Origin: an uncultured Clostridia bacterium
GTDB taxonomy: Bacteria > Bacillota > Clostridia > UMGS1810
Direction: 5' to 3'
NCBI GenBank assembly: GCA_934463115.1
Contig: CAKSIN010000008.1
Location: 34,344-98,343, forward strand
Length of the DNA stretch: 64,000 bases
The notes under the pieces were generated by a model. It saw only the letters and a program-made list of their open reading frames with translations. It had not been told where the DNA came from and ran no database searches. The position numbers and the translations under genes are program-made. Shown here one piece after another: positions 8,260 through 15,415 of the stretch; the first letter of the stretch is position 1, and each line of letters begins with the position of its first letter.

Positions 8260-9837
8260 CTATATATTAGGATATGAATTCATAAATTCGTATTGCATAT
8301 GACATTCTGATTTATAGTATGTATATAATTCGTTTATTTTAGATACTGTATATCTCAGTTGTTCTTCTGTATCAATAACAAGATCGTCACTTCCCAGCCA
8401 ATCGTCAGTTTCCGAACCTTCCATAAACTTTGAATATATATAAAAAGTCGGTCTTCCGCCATATTTTTTTAATTTCTCTACAGCATCACTTCCTTTGATA
8501 CTTGCATTTACAGTTGCGGTAGATGGATTATACAATACTATTCCATGATAAACAATTTCAAAAAGCGGAATTTCCTCGTTCATCAAATCATTATCACACT
8601 CACCCCATGAAACATAAAGTGCGTAATCAAGGTATTTTGCAGCAAAATCAAAAGCGCCCTCTGAAGCAAAGCCTCCAAATTTATCGTGACACAGTTTCAT
8701 AATTTCTTCATAGCATTTTAATGTCATTTTTTTATCTGCCGGATGATTTTTGTCATAACATTCTCTTAGCGGAACAACAGACATAACATCAATATAGTGT
8801 GTGCCTCTAAATCCGAGTTCTGCAACTTTAGTTAAATCATCTTTTGCATATTCCAATGCCTTTACGGGACACATATTATACATCCTCCCGCCGCTCCACG
8901 CAGTATCATTTATGCTCAATTCTCCAGTACTCTTTTTGCAAACTATATCTTTTGAAAAGCCGTCTGCAATACTATAGCAATCCGTACTGTTGGTATGGCA
9001 TACAATCTGGTATCCGTTTATCTGTGAATATCCAATAAGTTCTCGAAGTTTTGCTTCACCTCCGAGCTTTTCTTCCACCGGGAACAGCTGCGGATATCTG
9101 CCATCGTGTCCGCTTTTATTCCAGCCGACAAGACAAATTTGAGCTTTGTCTACCCCTTGTCGTTTTAACTCATCAATCAAATCTTTTACACGCTCGAATG
9201 TGCAAGCAACATGTATATCGGGTTCATTCTCGGCATCTTGTTCTAATATCTTCGGAGGAGCCGGTTTCCATGCAAGTCGTACTCTTATTTCCGGCGACTC
9301 AACAGCATATCGCAAATATTCATTATTTTTCACACGTTCCTTAAGCGGGATACACATACCACTTTTCAGCTGATACTCTCTGTACTTTTTGGCCATTTCA
9401 ATATATGTATCACTTTGCTCAAGCATATGCAAAGAAAATATGATATTCTCATTAATTCCAAAATCGGTTATTTCAAATCTCAATTTGAGATGGTAATTGC
9501 CGTCTTTAACACTAATAACAACATAGAAACTCTGACTTAGTGTTTTTACTATTCCAAGCGCACAAAAGCGTTTTTGCTTTATGCCGAAAATCGGCATAAG
9601 ATTTTGCTTTAATACAGTTTCACAATCATTGTGAGCTGTAAATCTGCAAAGATAACTGCCTCTTGAATTGCTGTCTGCAACAACATAATAACCGGTATCT
9701 CCGATAGTACCATCAAAACGTTCATCAGTTATTTCAATGTATTTTGTCCCGGGTAAAATATCACTTTTATCAATAATATAATCGTCACCCAATACATTGA
9801 TTTTTATTCTTCTGTTTTTATTATCTAAAACTTTCAA
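8260..9837 (-). CDS. Glycoside-hydrolase-like TIM barrel protein of uncertain family (DUF5696-like)
   Basis: The start is TTG 9837, with GGAG 8 nt upstream; it lies inside the end of the preceding gene. The 525-residue protein has an N-terminal beta-sandwich of about 150 residues and a TIM-barrel-like core with VGWNKSGHDGRYPQLFP, VCHTNSTDCY, THYIDV and FASEGAFDFA, all rich in acidic and aromatic residues as in retaining hydrolases. I recall the core as similar to DUF5696 proteins, but this is from memory. There is no signal peptide, so it would act on internalised material. It is the last gene of the iron-sulfur reductase operon. Confidence 0.6.
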   Translation of the reverse strand: MKVLDNKNRRIKINVLGDDYIIDKSDILPGTKYIEITDERFDGTIGDTGYYVVADSNSRGSYLCRFTAHNDCETVLKQNLMPIFGIKQKRFCALGIVKTLSQSFYVVISVKDGNYHLKLRFEITDFGINENIIFSLHMLEQSDTYIEMAKKYREYQLKSGMCIPLKERVKNNEYLRYAVESPEIRVRLAWKPAPPKILEQDAENEPDIHVACTFERVKDLIDELKRQGVDKAQICLVGWNKSGHDGRYPQLFPVEEKLGGEAKLRELIGYSQINGYQIVCHTNSTDCYSIADGFSKDIVCKKSTGELSINDTAWSGGRMYNMCPVKALEYAKDDLTKVAELGFRGTHYIDVMSVVPLRECYDKNHPADKKMTLKCYEEIMKLCHDKFGGFASEGAFDFAAKYLDYALYVSWGECDNDLMNEEIPLFEIVYHGIVLYNPSTATVNASIKGSDAVEKLKKYGGRPTFYIYSKFMEGSETDDWLGSDDLVIDTEEQLRYTVSKINELYTYYKSECHMQYEFMNSYPNI

Positions 9838-10756
9838 TGTCAAATCTCCATTCTTCTCTTTTTCTGAATGGTGTCTTGAACTTTTTGTTCAGTAATCCAT
9901 TTTCTTCAAGATGAATATAACAAGCCATATCGCACGCTCTTCCGCATATTGAGCACTGATAAGCGTGCTGTGCCGGCGGATAGAAATATATGTGGTCAAG
10001 GATTTTCTTTGCGGTTTCCGGCGTAACCTTTGCCTCGCCTGCGATTATTTCAAGGCGATTGTCAAAATCCGCAAAGGCATCGGGCGGCATAAACGGATTT
10101 TTCGTGCCGTTCGCGCCGTTATAATATACCGCGCACTGCCACGGGTCAACACTGCCGCTATCCGATATTGCTTTTCCGGGGCAAGCCGTCTTGCATTTTC
10201 CGCACTTATCGCAAAGATGCGGCTTATACATCGGCGTTTCTTCAAACTCGGCGTCGGTTAAAATAAAGCAATACCTTATCATCGGCCCGAAATCATCATT
10301 AAGCAGCGCTCCGTCAAAGCCTTTTTCGCCAAGTCCGCATTTTACGGCAGAATTTACAAAATCCATTTGAATTTCCTGCGGTTTATCACGATACACCGCG
10401 TCATACGCAACCTCGGGATTTGTACTGTCGTGCTCCGCCATTATCTGCTGATGTCTGCGCTGGGGAAGTGCAATATACCCGTCTTTTTCAAGCTCCATAG
10501 CTGCTTTCAGCTGCGCCATAGGCATAATTGTTTCTTCCATATTTTCCACCGCCATTGTTGTGTACTGATAATATGTACTGCCCTCCTCTATTCCGCGGTA
10601 AATTCCCCTGAGAATCCTAAATCCCAGTCCGATTACCGTTTTTGTTTCGGGCATAATTTTAAACACTGCGTCGTCTTTGTCAAAACGGCTTGCAGGTGCA
10701 AAACCGACAACATCGGCTCCGTTTTGTTTTGCGATTTCAATAATTTTATCTCTCAT
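9821..10756 (-). CDS. Epoxyqueuosine reductase (QueG)-like 4Fe-4S protein, paralog 1
   Basis: The start is ATG 10756, behind GGGGAGC and just past the stop of paralog 2. The 311-residue protein resembles QueG and reductive dehalogenases: an N-terminal catalytic region, then two 4Fe-4S motifs, CDKCGKCKTACP and CSICGRACDMAC. The segment CGLGEKGFDGALL before the clusters is typical of the group. Queuosine synthesis needs one copy, whereas three divergent copies here lie among sugar genes, so a different reductive reaction is likely. Relatives use cobamide; I cannot confirm a cobamide site. Confidence 0.8.
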   Translation of the reverse strand: MRDKIIEIAKQNGADVVGFAPASRFDKDDAVFKIMPETKTVIGLGFRILRGIYRGIEEGSTYYQYTTMAVENMEETIMPMAQLKAAMELEKDGYIALPQRRHQQIMAEHDSTNPEVAYDAVYRDKPQEIQMDFVNSAVKCGLGEKGFDGALLNDDFGPMIRYCFILTDAEFEETPMYKPHLCDKCGKCKTACPGKAISDSGSVDPWQCAVYYNGANGTKNPFMPPDAFADFDNRLEIIAGEAKVTPETAKKILDHIYFYPPAQHAYQCSICGRACDMACYIHLEENGLLNKKFKTPFRKREEWRFDIESFR

Positions 10757-10757
10757 A

Positions 10758-11648
10758 TCAAAGCTCCCCCACAATGTGCCTATAGCACGCAATATCGCAT
10801 TTTCTTCCGCAAAGACAGGGCGAATATCCCCACTGCGTATTCGGCAGAAAATTCATCTCCTTATAAATTTCACGTGCCGATTTTGCGTTAAAACGTTTTT
10901 CGCCGTTAATGATTTTCTCACGCTCGGGATTGTTTTTAAGAAAATCGTCCGTCATAAACGGATTTGACTTATGCGCGCCCTTGTAGTAAACGCTGCATTG
11001 CCATGTATCAAGACCGTTTTCCGATACCGCATTTCCGGGACATGCCTTTATGCATTCGCCGCATTTGTCGCAGACGCTTTCTTTCAAAGGCTCGTCGCAC
11101 TCGAGCGGTGCGTCGGTTATGATAAAGCAGTAACGCATAAACGGACCGTATTTTTTGTTTATTATTTTTCCGTTAAGTCCCGGCTCACCGAGTCCGCACA
11201 CCTTTGCCGCCTTGCCGAAGTCGATTATAACATCGGGCGCCGGCTTGCCCTCCTCGACGGGGTCGGAAATTAGTTCATATGTATCCACAACCTCGGGATT
11301 TGTGGTTTTGTCGCCTTTAACCCTCAAATTCGGAATTGCCTTTTGCAGACAGGCGTCATACCCGTTATTTTCTATCATCGCGCCGATTTTAAGAAGAAAA
11401 ATTTCAGCCATTTCCTCGTCGAAATATTTAACTCCGAGGGTTGTGTATGTATACTGCTGATTTCCGTTTTCCATTGCCTTGTATATTCCCTTGGGAACTG
11501 CAAAACCGAAACCGATTATGCATTTTGCATTCGGCAGTATCATCATCGGGTCGCGCTGAATATCGTCATCTTTATAAACTTTTCCTATGGCACAAACCGT
11601 TGCGCCGAGCTTTTCCGCCGTATCTTTTATCATTTTTGCATTGAGCAT
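10758..11648 (-). CDS. Epoxyqueuosine reductase (QueG)-like 4Fe-4S protein, paralog 2
   Basis: The 296-residue protein starts at ATG 11648, with AAAGGGTG 5 nt upstream formed by the end of a short peptide gene. It shares the layout of paralog 1: IIGFGFAVPKGIY near the N-terminus, CGLGEPGLNGKII in the middle, then CDKCGECIKACP and CLCGRKCDIAC as two 4Fe-4S sites. It stops 2 nt before the start of paralog 1, consistent with translational coupling and perhaps a joint complex. The substrate is unknown. Confidence 0.8.
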   Translation of the reverse strand: MLNAKMIKDTAEKLGATVCAIGKVYKDDDIQRDPMMILPNAKCIIGFGFAVPKGIYKAMENGNQQYTYTTLGVKYFDEEMAEIFLLKIGAMIENNGYDACLQKAIPNLRVKGDKTTNPEVVDTYELISDPVEEGKPAPDVIIDFGKAAKVCGLGEPGLNGKIINKKYGPFMRYCFIITDAPLECDEPLKESVCDKCGECIKACPGNAVSENGLDTWQCSVYYKGAHKSNPFMTDDFLKNNPEREKIINGEKRFNAKSAREIYKEMNFLPNTQWGYSPCLCGRKCDIACYRHIVGEL

Positions 11649-11652
11649 AAAA

Positions 11653-11730
11653 TCACCCTTTCTTTTTTCGTTCACGCACAAACGAAAAAATTATTGCCGC
11701 TATTGCTATAATTTGTCCTGTATAATTCAT
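11653..11730 (-). CDS. 25-residue single-span membrane peptide
   Basis: This short gene fills the gap between the cupin and paralog 2. Its ATG overlaps the cupin stop as ATGA, AAAGG lies about 9 nt upstream, and its stop TGA is part of the ribosome binding site of the next gene. The peptide is an N-terminal polar MNYTGQ, about 12 hydrophobic residues (IIAIAAIIFSFV) and a basic tail RERKKKG, as expected for a tiny inner-membrane protein with the tail inside. I recognise no family. Chance is possible for 25 codons, but both junctions are exact. Confidence 0.5.
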   Translation of the reverse strand: MNYTGQIIAIAAIIFSFVRERKKKG

Positions 11731-12056
11731 TTTAAGAGCCTTTTATCCGTATTGTCCCTGCTTGTATCACTGTTTTCCACAACCATAACAGTTGCGTTTT
11801 CCGACACGGTTATGTGGTGCCATTCGCCTTTCGGAATGTTGTATAATGTGCATTTCTGCATTTGTATTTTTTCGTTTTCCGTATAAAGCACCGCACTGCC
11901 GTCAAGGAGAACAAATGCCTCGTCGGTTTCTGTATGTCTTTCAAGCTGACAAAATTTTAAAAACCGTTCGGAATACCTCAAAAATCCTATTTTCCAGCCT
12001 TCAAACTGCATCATAACTTTAAAATCTTCACCGTCAAATTTATGTATTTGTATCAT
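11727..12056 (-). CDS. Small cupin-domain protein
   Basis: The 109-residue protein is a single cupin barrel with the two short motifs visible (HTETDEAFVLLDGSAVLY and LYNIPKGEWHHITVSE), including histidines that could hold a metal. The start at ATG 12056 overlaps the upstream TGA as ATGA, and GGAG lies 9 nt before it. Similar stand-alone cupins act as sugar or ligand sensors or as isomerases. Its embedding among three iron-sulfur reductases suggests that it serves the same pathway. Confidence 0.85.
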   Translation of the reverse strand: MIQIHKFDGEDFKVMMQFEGWKIGFLRYSERFLKFCQLERHTETDEAFVLLDGSAVLYTENEKIQMQKCTLYNIPKGEWHHITVSENATVMVVENSDTSRDNTDKRLLK

Positions 12057-13132
12057 CTGTCCAATCTCCAAGCCTTTTTTGTACGCAACGGCTCTTTAAA
12101 TCTTCCCTCCATACAGCCGCCTTTTTTCTCCAGCACCGACACGCACGCTCTTATGCAGCCGCCGCATTTTGCCATATTATACCCTACCCAGCTCGGAAAA
12201 TATTTTTGCAGTGCGGTGTAAACCTTCATAATTTCATGTTCGTTTGCAGCGTCCGTCACGCCCTCCATAAGGTCAAGCGCGCCGTTTTCGTTTTTGTCCC
12301 ACACTTCTTTTGGCACAAACGGGTTGTAGTAACGTCCTGCGTGGGTGTAAAACGCATAACAGCGCCACATATCAATATCGCCCCACTCTAAAATTTTGCC
12401 GTCAAGATTAACCGTTACCTTTGCGCCGCCTTTTATCGGCGGTATGCACGAGCCGGGACATTCCCTTACGCACGCACCGCACCGTCTGCAAAGAGGCTTA
12501 CCCGAATACATTTCGTCATATTCAAGCTCCGCGTCGGTGAAAATGAACGCAACACGCTGCAGAGGTCCGAATTCGGGAGTTAAAAGCATTTTGCTCCAGC
12601 CGATTTCGCCGAGTCCGCACGCAACGGCGGCAATTCGGAACTGAAACTGCAAATCGGGCGCAACATTGCCCTCCCTTGCCGGACGTGTAAACTGCACGCT
12701 TCTGTGATGCGCGGTTGACGTTTTTGCGTTCTCGTTTACTTCAATCTGCTCTTCCGGCGAGAGTGTGTTTCCCGGACTTCCGTCCATATCGGACACAACT
12801 CCCCTAGCACCGGTATTACGGTAGACAAAAGCCTCGTAACCCTCGTCCTCGATTACCTTTCCCACCTGATACAAAACGGCAGGTGCAAAAATTTCGTTAA
12901 TACCGCCGTATGCCATTGACGGATACTGATAAAACTGTGTTCCCTCCTCAATACCGCGCTGAACGCCCCTCGGGATTCTGAATACAAATCCGATACAGCT
13001 TTTTGCCTCGGGAAACAAAAACTGCGGGTTCATCTCGTCGGGAGCACCGTCAAAACGTGACATAGGCGCAATTCCGCACTTGTCGGCTCCGGCGGCGAGC
13101 GCCGCTTTTTTAATCATTTCGCTTGTAAGCAT
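12053..13132 (-). CDS. Epoxyqueuosine reductase (QueG)-like 4Fe-4S protein, paralog 3
   Basis: At 359 residues this is the longest and most divergent of the three paralogs. It keeps SCIGFVFRIPRGVQRG, CGLGEIGWSKMLL and the first ferredoxin-like motif CRRCGACVRECPGSC. The C-terminal site is reduced to CGGCIRAC, with fewer cysteines than the other two, so the second cluster may differ. The insert around residues 110-160 is not present in the others. It overlaps the cupin start by 4 nt and follows the U32-like gene by 7 nt. Confidence 0.8.
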   Translation of the reverse strand: MLTSEMIKKAALAAGADKCGIAPMSRFDGAPDEMNPQFLFPEAKSCIGFVFRIPRGVQRGIEEGTQFYQYPSMAYGGINEIFAPAVLYQVGKVIEDEGYEAFVYRNTGARGVVSDMDGSPGNTLSPEEQIEVNENAKTSTAHHRSVQFTRPAREGNVAPDLQFQFRIAAVACGLGEIGWSKMLLTPEFGPLQRVAFIFTDAELEYDEMYSGKPLCRRCGACVRECPGSCIPPIKGGAKVTVNLDGKILEWGDIDMWRCYAFYTHAGRYYNPFVPKEVWDKNENGALDLMEGVTDAANEHEIMKVYTALQKYFPSWVGYNMAKCGGCIRACVSVLEKKGGCMEGRFKEPLRTKKAWRLDR

Positions 13133-13139
13133 TCTATCA

Positions 13140-14180
13140 CTAACCTTTCATATCATACATTTCTTCCAGATTTATCAATGCACTTTTGTAATTTTCCTCG
13201 CATTTAACGCACTTTAAACAATTATGACCGCAATAAAGATAATCGTTTTTTAGCTTTTGATTGTCAATCACATACGGGTAAATCCGCCCTGCGTGATTTG
13301 GCTCCAGTATTTCAAGAATATTCCCCGTACACTTTTCGTTAACATAGCTTTCAAGTATCTGCACCGGCTTATCAGACACCCTCGTTGCAAGCTTTACAGA
13401 ACTAAAATACGGTTCGTAAAGGCGCAAATCTTCGGGGCGGATAAAGTTGGTATCACGCACGAGTGAGATGCGTTTTTCGTGATTTTTAAGGTATTCGTGA
13501 CATATTCCCGAAAATTCGTAGCAATTATCCATTTTTGAGATTTCGCTCTCATGAGATACCAAATTATCGTGAAACGTATGCACCGAGCAGTAGTTAAGGC
13601 AGCCGCTGTTTGCAAGTATGCACAGGGTTTTTCCGTTTTCAGCGCACCAGTTTTTAAGCTTTTTTATTGTGTTAAAATCGCGATTAAACTCGCGTTTCAT
13701 ATAGTATCCGTCAAAATACGGCGCAAGATAATCCATACCCTGAATTGTGCCGATTTCCATATTTACCGACGCACGAGTTTTTATATTTTCAAAGTTGTCT
13801 TTTACAAATTTTGCGATAAGGGGTGAAGTGGTTGTGATAGATGTCAGCATAAAATTTTCGCAGATATACTGAACCGTATCGCCGATTTTATTGTAAAACG
13901 CACGGGAAAGACTGTCTTTTCCGTAGCAGTTTCCGTTAAAAAGCAGATTGAATTTTATCCCGTTTTCATAAAGCTTTTTAAGGTCTGCAATCTGCCTTTC
14001 CTGCGCCTCCCACGGCGTAAGACACGCCTGCTGAATTTGCAGATTTCTGCCGTTCGCAAAGTCGCCCCACGAAAAATATACTTCTTCGATTTTTGACTTA
14101 TGTTTTATAACCGTGTCAATAAATTCATAATTTCCGCACATTTGATAACCGACAGAAAAATTCAATTTCAACACCACCAT
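13140..14180 (-). CDS. U32-peptidase-like protein with cysteine-rich C-terminus
   Basis: About 346 residues. The first half has the beta/alpha repeats of U32 or radical-SAM-like barrels (VEEVYFSWGDF, FNLLFNGNCYG), and the C-terminal half has scattered cysteines (NSGCLNYCSVHTFH and GHNCLKCVKCEENY) that could bind an iron-sulfur cluster. U32 proteins act in prephenate-driven hydroxylation of RNA or ubiquinone; this one is shorter and divergent. It opens the reductase operon. The start is uncertain because ATG, GTG, GTG and TTG codons follow each other; I chose ATG 14180. Confidence 0.6.
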   Translation of the reverse strand: MVVLKLNFSVGYQMCGNYEFIDTVIKHKSKIEEVYFSWGDFANGRNLQIQQACLTPWEAQERQIADLKKLYENGIKFNLLFNGNCYGKDSLSRAFYNKIGDTVQYICENFMLTSITTTSPLIAKFVKDNFENIKTRASVNMEIGTIQGMDYLAPYFDGYYMKREFNRDFNTIKKLKNWCAENGKTLCILANSGCLNYCSVHTFHDNLVSHESEISKMDNCYEFSGICHEYLKNHEKRISLVRDTNFIRPEDLRLYEPYFSSVKLATRVSDKPVQILESYVNEKCTGNILEILEPNHAGRIYPYVIDNQKLKNDYLYCGHNCLKCVKCEENYKSALINLEEMYDMKG

Positions 14181-14198
14181 ATATATCACATTTACATA

Positions 14199-14227
14199 TT
14201 GATTTTACCACAAATAAAAGCTATAAT
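14199..14227 (+). promoter_or_regulatory. Promoter of the truncated AraC gene
   Basis: TTGATT (14199-14204) and TATAAT (14222-14227) are 17 bp apart. The site overlaps the expected divergent promoter of the U32-like/reductase operon, whose candidate -10 is the minus-strand TAAAAT. Confidence 0.65.
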
Positions 14228-14277
14228 AAATATACTAAACAAACACAAAAATATAGAAAACAAACACGAGGTCTTTT

Positions 14278-14469
14278 ATGAAAACATATGAAATCAATCC
14301 ATATATCCGTTTTGCTCAAGAAATTCTTTTGCAAAAAAGCACAAATGTAACGCTAACATATGATCATAGATTATTTTATATTTTAGACGGAAACGGCAGT
14401 ATAGAAATTAAAAACAGCCAATTGGAGTGGTATAATATAAATAGAGTCGACAAACACCAAAAAATCTGA
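14278..14469 (+). pseudogene. Truncated AraC family regulator (N-terminal cupin only)
   Basis: The 63-codon frame has a good promoter and reads as the first part of an AraC regulator sensing domain, with LFYILDGNGSIEI as the first cupin strand pair. The protein ends near residue 55, followed by unrelated sequence and a stop, and then by IS3 transposase sequence in the same frame. No DNA-binding domain remains. It was probably the local regulator of the divergent reductase operon before the insertion. Confidence 0.75.
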
Positions 14470-14857
14470 TATAAATACAAAAATAGGTACGCAGTAAAAT
14501 TAATGTGCAAAGTCTTAAAAATCAGCGAATACGGATATTACAGGTGGCTGAAAAACAAGGATAAGCCTTCCAAACGTCATCTTCTTCTGGTCAAAATAAA
14601 TGAAATCTTATCCGAACATCCGGATAATGCGAATTACGGATATGACCGCATACATAAAGCATTAGAAATACGCGGGATTAAAGTGAGCCGAAATACCGTA
14701 TACCGTGCCATGAAAGACGGAATTTTAATCCACAAAGCAAGGAAGCCGCACGGTATAACAAAGGCAAGTACAGAGATAACAGGATAAAGAAAATTTAATA
14801 AAACGTGATTTTACGGCAGACAAAACTGTAAAAAACTATTAACAGATAAAAGTTTGA
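14470..14857 (+). mobile_element. Decayed IS3-family transposase (OrfB) remnant
   Basis: From about 14473 the frame reads RYAVKLMCKVL and ISEYGYYRWLK, then NYGYDRIHKALEIRGIKVS, the helix-turn-helix region of IS3/IS150-group OrfB. After about 14787 the match goes on only by shifting frame: ENLIKRDFTADK appears in a second frame with stops around it. The integrase core with its DDE residues is absent, and I found no clear terminal inverted repeats. This is a dead fragment that cut the AraC gene. Confidence 0.8.
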
Positions 14858-14859
14858 AT

Positions 14860-15318
14860 TTATTTTTTAAAATTTCTTTTGAACAGATTAATTGCGGCTG
14901 TACCGACAACAGCGCCGCATGTGTCTATAAATACATCGAGCAAACGGCAGGCGCGCCCGGGTACAAAATACTGATGTACTTCATCCGTTACTGCATAGAG
15001 CATGCATAAGGCAATCGGAAATATAAAATACTTTGCGTTTGTTTCAAATTTATATTCTCCGAAAAACAGACACGCAAACAAACCCAGCACGGCATATATA
15101 CTAAAATGTGCTCCCTTGCGCACAAACATATCCAATTGACCGGCAAGGCTATCTATCTGCCCTTGTGTTTGACCGGGCATAACAATTCGGGCAATCGCCT
15201 TGGTAAAACCGGTACTTGTGTTTGAAGAAGTATCTGCATTTTGCGCCGAAAACATAAATATAAATATCATTACCGTCAATGTTAAAGCTGCATACAGTAT
15301 TTTTTTGTTCATCTTCAT
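14860..15318 (-). CDS. VanZ family membrane protein
   Basis: The start is ATG 15318 behind GGAGG (8 nt). The 152-residue protein has an N-terminal membrane segment, the RKGAHFSIYAVLGLF motif and three further hydrophobic spans, with TDEVHQYFVPGRACRLLDVF near the C-terminus, as in VanZ-like proteins. VanZ gives low-level teicoplanin resistance, but most members are of unknown role in the envelope. It lies downstream of the hydrogenase operon behind a terminator and upstream of the IS3 scar. Confidence 0.88.
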   Translation of the reverse strand: MKMNKKILYAALTLTVMIFIFMFSAQNADTSSNTSTGFTKAIARIVMPGQTQGQIDSLAGQLDMFVRKGAHFSIYAVLGLFACLFFGEYKFETNAKYFIFPIALCMLYAVTDEVHQYFVPGRACRLLDVFIDTCGAVVGTAAINLFKRNFKK

Positions 15319-15352
15319 ATCAGCCGCCTCCGTCTGCAATCGTCAGAATGTC

Positions 15353-15385
15353 AAAAGCGCCCGTATAACAGTTCAGGGCGCTTTT
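15353..15385 (-). terminator. Intrinsic terminator after the hydrogenase operon
   Basis: Perfect 10-bp arms AAAAGCGCCC and GGGCGCTTTT enclose a 13-nt loop, 30 bp past the hydA stop. The T-run after the stem is short (four). Confidence 0.8.
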
Positions 15386-15415
15386 GTAATTTATATACCG
15401 TAGTTTGTATATTGA

